A stretch of DNA of 64,000 bases, taken from assembly GCF_900109755.1 (NCBI RefSeq), contig NZ_FOAR01000018.1, positions 55,392 to 119,391 of the forward strand, read 5' to 3'. Shown here in pieces: positions 34,280-43,042 of this stretch. Below the pieces are notes generated by a model, which had not been told where the DNA came from, ran no database searches, and was given only the letters and a program-made list of their open reading frames with translations. Both the position numbers and the translations under genes were made by a program. This DNA is from Pseudomonas agarici. GTDB taxonomy: Bacteria; Pseudomonadota; Gammaproteobacteria; Pseudomonadales; Pseudomonadaceae. How positions within the stretch are numbered: position 1 is the stretch's first letter; each line of letters begins with the position of its first letter.

Positions 34280-35566
34280 ATGCCAAAACAAAGCCTTATA
34301 CGCTTTATTAATATCGCATTGCGCGGCACTACACTTGCCAGCAAGTTTCTGTTGATGTTTTTTCTAGCAAAATTTGTCGAACCGAAGGAGCTAGGCCTTT
34401 ACGGGTTGCTCACCGCAACTATTAGCTATTCACTATTTTTGTTGGGAGTCGACTTCCATACGTTTACTACACGCGAAATCATCAAACGAGAACGCCACGA
34501 ATGGGGTGGATTGCTCAAAGATCAAGGTGTGCTTTCACTATTACTTTACGCAACTGTATTACCGTTGTTGGTTTTTATTTTTTTAACCGGACTTCTGCCT
34601 TGGCGCATCGCAGGCTGGTTCTTTATATTGCTGGTACTCGAGCACTTGACACAGGAGCTTGGTAGGTTCCTGATAGCTATATCGGAACAGTTGTTCGCTA
34701 GCGTCGTGTTGTTTCTCCGCTCGGGCATCTGGGCGGTACTAGTGACATCAATCATGTTTTTCAAAGCTGAGACACGAAATTTAGACTTTGTGTTTGGCGG
34801 CTGGGCACTTGGCGGCCTTGTAGCCCTCTTATTGGGAGTCTATCGCTTAAAGCAGCTAAATATTTCAGGATGGCATAATAAAATTGATTGGCGCTGGATT
34901 GGTAAAGGTCTGAAAGTTGCAGTTCCCTTGTTGATGGCTACTCTATCTATCCGAGGCATCTTCACACTGGATCGCTACTGGTTTGCTGATTTAATGGGTC
35001 TGGGAACACTCGGCGCTTATGTTCTATTTATGGGAATCAGCACTGCGCTTCTGTCATTTTTAGACGCCGGGGTATTTGCCTTTATCTACCCTGGGCTGAT
35101 CAGCGCGCATCACAACAAAGACTCTGCTGCCTTCTGCCTTAAACTGCGCACATTATTGCTTCAAACACTGTTGCTTTCCGGAGCGTTTGCAGTAACTACA
35201 CTTTTAATTATAGACCCACTGTTGGTTTGGTTGGACAAGCCGTTATACCTTGAAAACCAAAGCTTGGTTCCTTGGATCTTGCTGACCACCCTCCTCTACT
35301 CGGTGGGGATGGTGCCGCATTATGCATTATATGCGCAAGGACTTGACCGCCCCATTATTCATAGCCATATAGCAAGTCTGTTGATCTTTATTCCAAGCAC
35401 TTGGCTCTTCTCCCAATTCTGGCCCCTACAAGCTGTGCCGTTGGGACTCTGTGTTGCTTTCTTTTTGATCCTCCTGTGGAAGAGCTTGGCTTTTGTTCGC
35501 CTGACTCCTCCGCAGTATCGATCACTTTCATCTGCATCTAAAACACTCTACAAAGGAACCCGTTGA
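34280..35566 (+). CDS. wzx: Oligosaccharide-lipid flippase, Wzx type
   Basis: A 428-aa polytopic membrane protein with about 12 hydrophobic helices and the MATE/MOP-like start (RFINIALRGTTLASKFLLMFFLAKFVEP). It should move undecaprenyl-linked repeat units to the periplasmic face of the inner membrane. A Wzy-like polymerase is encoded downstream, supporting a Wzx/Wzy-dependent pathway. The gene ends directly against the pseB start codon with no gap. GC is below the chromosome average. It is the first gene after the ops element. Confidence 0.82.
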   Translation: MPKQSLIRFINIALRGTTLASKFLLMFFLAKFVEPKELGLYGLLTATISYSLFLLGVDFHTFTTREIIKRERHEWGGLLKDQGVLSLLLYATVLPLLVFIFLTGLLPWRIAGWFFILLVLEHLTQELGRFLIAISEQLFASVVLFLRSGIWAVLVTSIMFFKAETRNLDFVFGGWALGGLVALLLGVYRLKQLNISGWHNKIDWRWIGKGLKVAVPLLMATLSIRGIFTLDRYWFADLMGLGTLGAYVLFMGISTALLSFLDAGVFAFIYPGLISAHHNKDSAAFCLKLRTLLLQTLLLSGAFAVTTLLIIDPLLVWLDKPLYLENQSLVPWILLTTLLYSVGMVPHYALYAQGLDRPIIHSHIASLLIFIPSTWLFSQFWPLQAVPLGLCVAFFLILLWKSLAFVRLTPPQYRSLSSASKTLYKGTR

Positions 35567-36565
35567 ATGCTCACCAACAAAACTATCCTTGTCACCGGCG
35601 GTACCGGTTCGTTCGGCAACACCTTCGTGCCCATGACCCTGGAAAAATACAACCCCAAAAAAATCATCATCTTTTCCCGTGATGAAATGAAACAATGGGA
35701 CATGGCAAAGAAATTCGAAGGTGATTCGCGGGTGCGCTTTTTCATTGGTGATGTGCGTGATAAGGAACGTCTATACCGAGCACTGGACGGTGTCGATTAC
35801 GTTGTACACGCCGCCGCCACCAAGATTGTCCCGACAGCCGAGTACAACCCGTTTGAATGCGTGAAAACCAACATCAATGGGGCGATGAACCTCATCGACG
35901 CTTGCATTGATAAACAGGTCCATCGCACTGTTGCCTTGTCCACCGACAAAGCCAGCAGTCCAATCAATCTGTACGGTGCGACCAAGCTGGCATCGGACAA
36001 AATGTTTGTCGCCGGCAACTCTTATTCAGGCGGCCATGACTCTCGTTTCGCCGTGGTTCGATATGGCAACGTCATGGGATCGCGTGGTTCGGTCATTCCC
36101 TTCTTCATGTCGATAAAAAACAAAGGCGTGTTGCCAATTACCGACGAGCGCATGACCCGTTTCATGATCTCTCTCGAGGAAGCAGTAAAGCTGGTCTGGC
36201 ACGCCTTCGAAGACATGGAAGGCGGCGAGATTTACGTCAAAAAAATCCCTTCCATGAAAGTGACGGATCTCGCCCGGGTGGTTGCTCCTGAAGCGGAACA
36301 GCAAATTGTCGGCATTCGCCCCGGTGAGAAACTGCACGAGCAGATGATCAGCGCCGAAGATGCCTACTACACCTACGAATACCCTCACCACTTCAAAATT
36401 CTGCCGACGATCAATGGCTGGGCTACCTGTGCCAAGCGCATCAAGGACGGCACCCGAGTGCCTGAAGGCTTCGTCTACTCCAGCGATAACAACAGAGAGT
36501 GGATGAGCGACGCCGATCTGGAAACCTGGATCGACATCAACCGCGATAAGATTGGGAGCATCTGA
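35567..36565 (+). CDS. pseB: UDP-N-acetylglucosamine 4,6-dehydratase (inverting), PseB
   Basis: A 332-aa SDR enzyme making the first intermediate of pseudaminic acid from UDP-GlcNAc. The NAD loop GGTGSFG (about residues 11-17), the catalytic aspartate and lysine in STDKASSP (about 124-131) and the NLYGATK motif (about 133-139, YxxxK) are visible. The inverting type is supported by the downstream pseC. It starts one base after the wzx stop and ends 3 bp before pseC, so it lies in one operon. It is GC-richer than the wzx gene. Confidence 0.95.
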   Translation: MLTNKTILVTGGTGSFGNTFVPMTLEKYNPKKIIIFSRDEMKQWDMAKKFEGDSRVRFFIGDVRDKERLYRALDGVDYVVHAAATKIVPTAEYNPFECVKTNINGAMNLIDACIDKQVHRTVALSTDKASSPINLYGATKLASDKMFVAGNSYSGGHDSRFAVVRYGNVMGSRGSVIPFFMSIKNKGVLPITDERMTRFMISLEEAVKLVWHAFEDMEGGEIYVKKIPSMKVTDLARVVAPEAEQQIVGIRPGEKLHEQMISAEDAYYTYEYPHHFKILPTINGWATCAKRIKDGTRVPEGFVYSSDNNREWMSDADLETWIDINRDKIGSI

Positions 36566-36568
36566 TAC

Positions 36569-37729
36569 ATGATTCCCTACGGCCGCCAAGAAATCACCCA
36601 AACCGATATCGACGCGGTCGTGGGTGTGCTGCAATCTGACTTCCTGACCCAAGGACCGATGGTGCCGCGCTTCGAGCAAAGGGTCGCGCAGCACGTCGGC
36701 GCCAGCCATGCCTTGGCAGTGAACAGTGCCACCTCGGCTTTGCACATGGCCTGCCTGGCCCTCGGGCTGGGGCCGGGCGATCGGTTGTGGACAACACCGA
36801 TTACTTTCGTCGCATCGGCCAACTGTGCGTTGTACTGCGGCGCCGAAGTCGACTTTGTCGATATCGATCCGCGCACCTATAACCTTTGCCCGCAAGCGCT
36901 CGCGGGCAAACTCGAACAGGCCGAACGTGAGGGCACGTTACCCAAAGTGGTGGTGCCGGTCCATTTATGCGGCCAACCCTGCGACATGCAAGCCATTCAT
37001 GCGTTGTCCCAACGCTACGGCTTCAAGATTATCGAAGATGCTTCCCATGCTATCGGCGGCAAATACCAAGGGGAGTTCATCGGCAACTGCCGCTACAGCG
37101 ATATCACCGTATTCAGTTTCCATCCTGTGAAGATCATTACTACCGCAGAAGGTGGCATGGCACTGACTAACGATGGCGAATTGGCGAACAAGATGGCCTT
37201 GTTGCGCAGCCATGGCATTACCCGTGATCCGTCTCAGATGACTCACGAGGCCGATGGCCCATGGTACTACCAGCAGATTGATCTAGGCTTCAACTATCGG
37301 ATGACTGAGCTGCAGGCCGCGTTAGGTGTCACCCAGATGGAGCGCCTGGATCTCTATGTGGCACGTCGGCATCAACTGGCCCGCCGCTACGACGACCTGT
37401 TGGCCAACCTGCCCGTCACTACACCCTGGCAGCACTCGGAGAGTTACTCCGGTTTGCACCTATACGTTATCCGCCTACAACTGGATCAAATCAAGAAGAC
37501 TCACCGGCAAGTTTTTGACTCACTGCGTGAGCTGGGCATAGGCGTCAACCTCCACTACATCCCAGTGCACACTCAGCCTCACTATGAACGCATGGGTTTC
37601 AAGCCCGAAGATTTTCCGCAAGCGCAAACCTATTATCGGGAAGCCATTAGCATTCCGATGTTCCAGACCATGACCGATAAACAGCAGGACGAAGTCATCA
37701 CCGCGTTACATAAAGCGGTGCTGGAATGA
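36569..37729 (+). CDS. pseC: PLP-dependent C4 aminotransferase, PseC
   Basis: A 386-aa DegT/DnrJ/EryC1-family aminotransferase that puts an amino group on the 4-keto sugar made by PseB. The PLP lysine is in FSFHPVKIITTAEGGM (about residues 177-192), the aspartate in EDASHAIG (about 155-162), and FNYRMTELQAALG (about 231-243) is the family mark. The pairing with pseB, pseF, pseG, pseH and pseI makes PseC the best name. It overlaps pseF by 4 bp. Confidence 0.95.
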   Translation: MIPYGRQEITQTDIDAVVGVLQSDFLTQGPMVPRFEQRVAQHVGASHALAVNSATSALHMACLALGLGPGDRLWTTPITFVASANCALYCGAEVDFVDIDPRTYNLCPQALAGKLEQAEREGTLPKVVVPVHLCGQPCDMQAIHALSQRYGFKIIEDASHAIGGKYQGEFIGNCRYSDITVFSFHPVKIITTAEGGMALTNDGELANKMALLRSHGITRDPSQMTHEADGPWYYQQIDLGFNYRMTELQAALGVTQMERLDLYVARRHQLARRYDDLLANLPVTTPWQHSESYSGLHLYVIRLQLDQIKKTHRQVFDSLRELGIGVNLHYIPVHTQPHYERMGFKPEDFPQAQTYYREAISIPMFQTMTDKQQDEVITALHKAVLE

Positions 37730-38421
37730 AACTAGCAATCATCCCTGCCCGTGGAGGCAGCAAGCGCATCCCGCGCAAGAACATCAAATTGTTCTGCGCA
37801 AAGCCGATGATCGCTTGGTCCATTGAAGCGGCACTGCAAAGCGGCTGCTTTGATCAGGTAATTGTTTCCACCGACGATGAACAGATTGCCGAGGTGGCTC
37901 GACACTACGGGGCTACCGTGCCCTTTATGCGTCCTGCGCAACTGTCCGACGACCATACCGGCACCATCCCGGTCATTCGTCACGCCATTGAATGGTTCAA
38001 TACCCAAGATCAACCTGTCACACACGCTTGCTGCCTGTATGCCACGGCCCCATTCGTCGGCCCTGAAGATCTCCGTCGTGGTTTCGACATTCTCACCGAT
38101 GTCGGCTGCGATTTCGCTTTTTCGGTGACCAGCTACGCCTTTCCGATCCAGAGAGCCATTCGCCTCAACGCCGAAGGGAGGGTGGAGATGTTCAACCCTG
38201 AGCATTTCAACACCCGCTCTCAGGACCTTGAGGAGGCCTATCACGACGCAGGCCAGTTCTACTGGGGCAGAGCCGATGCGTGGCTGCAAGACAGGACGCT
38301 CTTCAGCCCAGGCTCGATACCGGTGACACTACCGCGACATCGTGTGCAAGACATCGATACTCCGGAAGATTGGGTACGAGCCGAATGGTTGTTCAAGGCC
38401 ATGCAGGCAGAAACCCCGTGA
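37726..38421 (+). CDS. pseF: Pseudaminic acid cytidylyltransferase, PseF
   Basis: A 231-aa CMP-sialic-acid-synthase-type enzyme that activates pseudaminic acid with CTP. The nucleotide loop IPARGGSKRIPRKN (about residues 6-19) is intact, as are the STDDEQIAEVA (about 47-57) and PRHRVQDIDTPEDW (about 203-216) segments. It is cytoplasmic and gives the donor for the transferase. It overlaps pseC by 4 bp, and its TGA overlaps a GTG that could start pseG. Confidence 0.95.
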   Translation: MKLAIIPARGGSKRIPRKNIKLFCAKPMIAWSIEAALQSGCFDQVIVSTDDEQIAEVARHYGATVPFMRPAQLSDDHTGTIPVIRHAIEWFNTQDQPVTHACCLYATAPFVGPEDLRRGFDILTDVGCDFAFSVTSYAFPIQRAIRLNAEGRVEMFNPEHFNTRSQDLEEAYHDAGQFYWGRADAWLQDRTLFSPGSIPVTLPRHRVQDIDTPEDWVRAEWLFKAMQAETP

Positions 38422-38432
38422 AGATGCCGTCG

Positions 38433-39542
38433 ATGAAGATCGCCTTTCGCGTCGATGCCTCACTGCAAATAAGCACGGGGCACGTCATGCGTTGCCTGAC
38501 CCTAGCCAGCGCGCTTAAGGTGCAAGGCGCCGAATGCCGGTTTATTTGCCGCGAACATCCCGGCAATTTAATCGAGCACATCCGCAGCAAAGGCTTCCAG
38601 GTCCATGTCTTACCTCCCATGGACTCGGCAGCGGGCTTGACCGCCGTCCACGTGCCGAGTGCGTTGCCGCAACTGGCACATGCCGCCTGGCTGGGCGCCA
38701 CCCAGGAAAAAGACGCTGACCAATGCAGCGCCATTTTCAGTGAACTGAAAGTTGACTGGCTGATCGTCGACCACTATGCGCTCGATGCTCGCTGGGAAGC
38801 TGCGCTGAAGGCGCACTACCAAAAACTGATGGTAATCGACGATCTGGCCGACCGTCCTCACCAGTGCGACCTTCTGCTGGATCAGACCTTCGGTCGCACG
38901 GCCAAGGACTACGCACCTTGGGTCCCTGACGCTTGCACCCTGCTCTGCGGCTCGCAATATTCTTTGCTGCGGCCTGAGTTCGCAGCCTTGCGCGCCTACA
39001 GCCTGGAGCGTCGGCAAAAACCGCAACTCGCGCACCTGCTCATCAGCATGGGCGGCGTGGATAAGGACAACGCCACCGGGCAAGTCCTCGAAGCGCTCAA
39101 ATCCACTGAGCTTCCAGCCAATTGCCGGATTACCGTGGTTATGGGGGCTGCCGCGCCCTGGCTTGCCGAAGTTCGCCAACTGGCCATGCAGATGCCGTGG
39201 CCCACAACGGTCAAAGCGGGCATCAGCGATATGGCGCAACTGATGGCCGATAGCGACTTGGCAATTGGCGCTGCCGGAGCTACCTCCTGGGAACGCTGCT
39301 GCCTGGGCTTGCCAACCCTAATGCTAGTGCTGGCGGACAACCAACGACAGGTTGCTCATAACCTCGCACACGCAAGTGCGGTTTACCTGCTTCAAGGCCC
39401 GCAGGAAATTCTTGATCGCCTTCCCCATCTGCTAAACAGGCTTGTTTCATCCGCTGCCCTACGAGCAAGCATGAGCCAGGCAGCCTCGCATATTGCGGAT
39501 GGCCAAGGGGCGACCACTGTCATCCAGCATCTGGAGTTCTAA
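38433..39542 (+). CDS. pseG: UDP-2,4-diacetamido-2,4,6-trideoxy-L-altropyranose hydrolase, PseG
   Basis: A 369-aa GT-B-like nucleotidase that releases UDP from the pathway intermediate. The start MKIAFRVDASLQISTGHVMRC is the classical PseG N-terminus with the catalytic histidine in TGHVMRC (His near residue 17). GAAGATSWERCCLG (about residues 280-293) binds UDP. The ATG at 38433 matches the family start; ATG 38424 and GTG 38418 (overlapping the pseF stop) are also in frame. The frame extends back to 38280, but that part is inside pseF. Confidence 0.93.
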   Translation: MKIAFRVDASLQISTGHVMRCLTLASALKVQGAECRFICREHPGNLIEHIRSKGFQVHVLPPMDSAAGLTAVHVPSALPQLAHAAWLGATQEKDADQCSAIFSELKVDWLIVDHYALDARWEAALKAHYQKLMVIDDLADRPHQCDLLLDQTFGRTAKDYAPWVPDACTLLCGSQYSLLRPEFAALRAYSLERRQKPQLAHLLISMGGVDKDNATGQVLEALKSTELPANCRITVVMGAAAPWLAEVRQLAMQMPWPTTVKAGISDMAQLMADSDLAIGAAGATSWERCCLGLPTLMLVLADNQRQVAHNLAHASAVYLLQGPQEILDRLPHLLNRLVSSAALRASMSQAASHIADGQGATTVIQHLEF

Positions 39543-39543
39543 A

Positions 39544-40065
39544 TTGACCGCAAACGTACCGAAACAATCACGGGTACGGCCGATGACTCGTGAGGATCTC
39601 GAACGAGTACTGAGCTGGCGCAATCATCAAGAGGTGCGGCGTTATATGTACACGCAGCATGAAATCAGCCTTGTCGAGCACACTCGCTGGTTCGAACGAG
39701 TCTCCTTGGATGCCAGCCGCCATTTACTGATTTTCGAGAACGATGTTGTACCACTCGGTTTCGTCAACATCCATCAAATCGCCGTCGGTGGCGTGGCTGA
39801 TTGGGGCTTTTACACCGCGCCCGATGCTCCGCAAGGGACCGGTCGTCAACTGGGACAGGCCGCACTGCACTATGCCTTCGGACAGGCGGGGCTACACAAA
39901 ATCTGTGGCCAGGCAATTGCGCATAACGAGCGCTCCATCAAGTTTCACCTCAACCTGGGTTTTCAACAGGAAGGCACTTTGCGCGAACAACACTTCGACG
40001 GTGAGCGTTATCACGATGTCGTGTGTTTCGGCCTTCTCGCCTCCGATAGACAAGCGAAAATTTAA
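39544..40065 (+). CDS. pseH: GNAT acetyltransferase of the pseudaminic acid pathway, PseH
   Basis: A 173-aa GNAT N-acetyltransferase that acetylates the C4 amine of the sugar nucleotide. The LSWRNHQEVRRYMYTQHEIS segment (about residues 22-41) is typical of PseH, and the acetyl-CoA loop lies at APQGTGRQLGQAAL (about 96-109). The TTG at 39544 is chosen because GGAG (39533-39536) lies 7 bases upstream and it directly follows the pseG stop; an ATG at 39583 is also in frame. Confidence 0.9.
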   Translation: MTANVPKQSRVRPMTREDLERVLSWRNHQEVRRYMYTQHEISLVEHTRWFERVSLDASRHLLIFENDVVPLGFVNIHQIAVGGVADWGFYTAPDAPQGTGRQLGQAALHYAFGQAGLHKICGQAIAHNERSIKFHLNLGFQQEGTLREQHFDGERYHDVVCFGLLASDRQAKI

Positions 40066-40076
40066 GAGATCAGACC

Positions 40077-41150
40077 ATGTCAAACATTCCCAGCATTAGC
40101 ATCGCCGGACGCCGCATCGCGGCGGATGCACCGCCTTACATCATCGCCGAGCTTTCCGCCAACCATAACGGCAAGCTTGAAACCGCTTTGAAGATCATCG
40201 AAGAAGCAAAAAAAGCGGGTGCTGATGCGATCAAGCTCCAGACTTATACCGCCGACACCATCACTCTTGATTGCGACTCGGAAGACTTTCAGATCCACGG
40301 TGGGTTGTGGGATGGCAAAACACTTTATCAGCTTTATCAGGAAGCCCATATGCCATGGGATTGGCACGCAACGTTATTCGAATATGCTCGCAAGCTGGGT
40401 ATTACCATCTTCAGTTCGCCATTCGACACCACGGCTGTTGACCTGCTGGAAAGCCTCAACGCGCCGGCCTATAAAATTGCTTCTTTTGAGGCAGTCGATC
40501 TGCCCTTGATCAAGTATGTTGCCAGTACTGGCAAGCCGATGATCATCTCCACGGGTATGGCTGATGCGGAAGAAATCCAGGAAGCTATCGATGCCGCTCA
40601 CGAAGGTGGCTGTAAGGAACTGGCCATTCTGCATTGTGTCAGCGGCTATCCCGCACCAGCCGCGGATTATAACCTGTGTACTATACCCGATATGATAAAG
40701 CGCTTCGGTGTGGTTACAGGTCTTTCCGATCACACTTTGGACAACACTACAGCTGTAGCCAGCGTGGTCATGGGCGCCTCAATAATTGAGAAACATTTTA
40801 CTTTAGATCGCAGTGGTGGCGGTCCGGATGATAGTTTTTCGTTAGAGCCAAAAGATTTGGTAGCTCTGTGCCGCGACAGTAAAACTGCCTGGAGCGCATT
40901 GGGAAAAATTGATTATGGTCAAAAATCCAGCGAACAAAGTAATGCTAAATTTAGGCGATCACTTTATTTTGTAAAAGACCTGAATATTGGTGAAATAATT
41001 ACTAAAGACTCAGTACGAAGCATTAGACCTGGATTTGGTTTACCTCCAAAATTTCTAGAACAAATAATCGGCTGTAAAACTTCAAAAAACATCAAAAAAA
41101 ATACCGCCGTCGGCCTAGATTGCATTCACCCCGAACATAAGCAAATCTGA
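40077..41150 (+). CDS. pseI: Pseudaminic acid synthase, PseI
   Basis: A 357-aa NeuB-type synthase that condenses PEP with the six-carbon intermediate to form pseudaminic acid. The N-terminal TIM barrel shows IIAELSANHNG (about residues 22-32), KLQTYTADTITLD and GLSDHTLDN (about 218-226). A C-terminal SAF/antifreeze-like domain (about 295-355) has the FGLPPKFLEQIIGCK segment. Base composition changes inside the gene: up to about 40680 it is chromosome-like, after that it is AT-rich and stays so downstream. This points to a recombination boundary inside the gene. Confidence 0.95.
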   Translation: MSNIPSISIAGRRIAADAPPYIIAELSANHNGKLETALKIIEEAKKAGADAIKLQTYTADTITLDCDSEDFQIHGGLWDGKTLYQLYQEAHMPWDWHATLFEYARKLGITIFSSPFDTTAVDLLESLNAPAYKIASFEAVDLPLIKYVASTGKPMIISTGMADAEEIQEAIDAAHEGGCKELAILHCVSGYPAPAADYNLCTIPDMIKRFGVVTGLSDHTLDNTTAVASVVMGASIIEKHFTLDRSGGGPDDSFSLEPKDLVALCRDSKTAWSALGKIDYGQKSSEQSNAKFRRSLYFVKDLNIGEIITKDSVRSIRPGFGLPPKFLEQIIGCKTSKNIKKNTAVGLDCIHPEHKQI

Positions 41151-41152
41151 TC

Positions 41153-41200
41153 TCTACAACTCTACAACTCTACAACTCTACAACTCTACAACTCTACAAC
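41153..41200 (+). repeat. Six perfect tandem copies of TCTACAAC
   Basis: The 8-bp unit TCTACAAC is repeated six times without error, flanked on each side by a TC. It lies between the pseI stop (41150) and the glycosyltransferase start at 41262. It is outside coding sequence, so a copy-number change would alter only spacing in the leader between the two genes. Repeats of this size can vary by slipped-strand mispairing. Confidence 0.9.
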
Positions 41201-41261
41201 TCGAAGGCATCAAAAAAATAGCGCATCACATCAATTACTCTACGGCTCAGAAAGGAAGACC

Positions 41262-42623
41262 ATGAAAGTAGCGATACTAATCGACACAGTTAAAAGAGAC
41301 CTGGGGCTTGCAACCGAAATCAAACATAAACTTGAGCATGAACAACTCGGAGAAGTTCAAATACTCCCAATATTCCCTATCGATGGAGATGGAAAATTCA
41401 CATATGGAAAATTCATTTTTGGAAGCTTTGATTTTGTAATAACTCCATCCTACAATGTAGCAAGAACAAAATCTATTAGACTTCGAGCTCTGCTTTCAGG
41501 GGCAAAACTTATTGAATTTACGTCCGAACAATTCTATTCTCAAGAATTTGAAAAAGAAAAATTAAACCTAGACTATAAAAGCCAATACAGCAAACACATT
41601 TACCAAAATTTTGTCTGGAGCGATTACTACGCGAATAAAATTATTTCAGCCGGCATTTCAAACAAAGAAAAAACCTGGATAGTTGGCTCTCCAAAAGTAT
41701 TCAAAAAACAATCAGAAAACAGAAAAGAAGGCATTGCGTTTGTTTCCGATTTTAGTTTGGCAGACTTTAATACAAATCAACTAGAATCATTCAACAACCT
41801 ATATAAATGCAATCTCACACTTTCTGACATAAATGCAATTGCTGAGGAAAGAAAAAACTTCATTGATTTTTCAATCCGCCTCTCAAAGACATGTGGAAAA
41901 CGTGTTTACATAAGACCACATCCCGGAGAAAGTAAATTACCTTATGAACTGGCAGTAGCATCTGGCGTCATTGCTTCCTGGCCGGAGGATGAGTCTTTTA
42001 CAGACTTCATAAAAACAAAAGAACACTCAATCGTTCACACTAGCACGACACTTTTTGAAACATGCGCCCTGGGGATACCCGTACATAGTATAAAGTTCGG
42101 TGAAATTCCAAAAAGTTTACAACGCGATTACTATAAAGATCTAATATCGTTCAGTTCAGAATCAGAAATAACAAAAAAAATCTGCTCATTCGACGACGCA
42201 TACACAAAAGATAGCCAAAGAAAACTGCACTATTACTTTGATAATTTCTCAGGCGCGTACACATGTTCCGACGCAATAATTTCAGCATTAATTGAAATAA
42301 AAAATAAAACTAAAAAAAATAATCTATGGATGAGAAAGACTTTTGGGCTGCTATCTATAATCCTCGTTTATCCACATATCTTTTTTATCGATTCTGCCAA
42401 ATTGGCCGTGACGCACTTTCTCAAATTCGAACTAATCAGAAGTATTATTTCGATAAAATTCAGTGATAATCTTAGGCGTTTTTTTGATCCCTCTCACAAG
42501 CTAACCAAAGAAAGTATAGATAGGTCTGCCAACGAATTCGATAAGAGCGACAACTTCAAAAAAATTCAATTCACGCATAGTCAAATTGGAAAAAAACCTT
42601 CATCAAATCTAACATCCTTATGA
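41262..42623 (+). CDS. Candidate nonulosonic-acid glycosyltransferase (GT-B-like, AT-rich gene)
   Basis: A 453-aa protein of about one-third GC. The motif YIRPHPGES (about residues 216-224) and the HTSTTLFETCALGIPV segment (about 256-271) match the pattern of polysialyltransferase, CDP-glycerol and KpsC/KpsS-like surface transferases, where the histidine and the ST pair contact the CMP sugar. It follows the CMP-pseudaminic acid genes directly, so a pseudaminyltransferase is likely. The last 120 residues carry hydrophobic and basic stretches suited to membrane association. I know no closer family name. The tandem repeat lies just upstream. Confidence 0.6.
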   Translation: MKVAILIDTVKRDLGLATEIKHKLEHEQLGEVQILPIFPIDGDGKFTYGKFIFGSFDFVITPSYNVARTKSIRLRALLSGAKLIEFTSEQFYSQEFEKEKLNLDYKSQYSKHIYQNFVWSDYYANKIISAGISNKEKTWIVGSPKVFKKQSENRKEGIAFVSDFSLADFNTNQLESFNNLYKCNLTLSDINAIAEERKNFIDFSIRLSKTCGKRVYIRPHPGESKLPYELAVASGVIASWPEDESFTDFIKTKEHSIVHTSTTLFETCALGIPVHSIKFGEIPKSLQRDYYKDLISFSSESEITKKICSFDDAYTKDSQRKLHYYFDNFSGAYTCSDAIISALIEIKNKTKKNNLWMRKTFGLLSIILVYPHIFFIDSAKLAVTHFLKFELIRSIISIKFSDNLRRFFDPSHKLTKESIDRSANEFDKSDNFKKIQFTHSQIGKKPSSNLTSL

Positions 42624-43042
42624 AATACCATTTGAGCTTTCCGTAAAATTCACCGAAGCCTTCAAAAGTACCGATTAACATATTACATATAAATCGCTTA
42701 TAACAGCCAAGTCGTGCAAGATAGTACATTATAGATACACAAGCCTTCTTATCCTCCCACTCAATATAAAATCATGCACATATCTGACAGCCCAAAATAC
42801 AGTTCTCACAACATAAAAAAATATACTTACCTACTCAATACCTACCACCAAAAGCCAAATACAACCAGCATCATCACTATAAACCTATATAAATTTATAT
42901 TAGCATCGGGATATCAGGTAGCTCTGCTTCAAAAAATTAAAAATAAAATCCCACTGTATGCAGCCCCTTATCACCACCGAGTTAAAACTACGCTTTTCAC
43001 TTAGTTAAGCCACCTCCAACACAAAGATCACTTAGAGCCCTT
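42624..43042. other. AT-rich gap between the transferase and polymerase genes
   Basis: Only a 76-codon open frame (42774-43004, starting MHISDSPKYSS) is present. It has no visible ribosome site and no recognised domain, though residues near YKFILASGYQVALLQK loosely resemble an acyltransferase start. It may be a gene remnant. Nothing else is seen. Confidence 0.4.

Noticed and set aside
41153..41200. CRISPR-like array
   Set aside because: The units are only 8 bp and contiguous with no spacers, and no cas gene is near. It is a simple tandem repeat.
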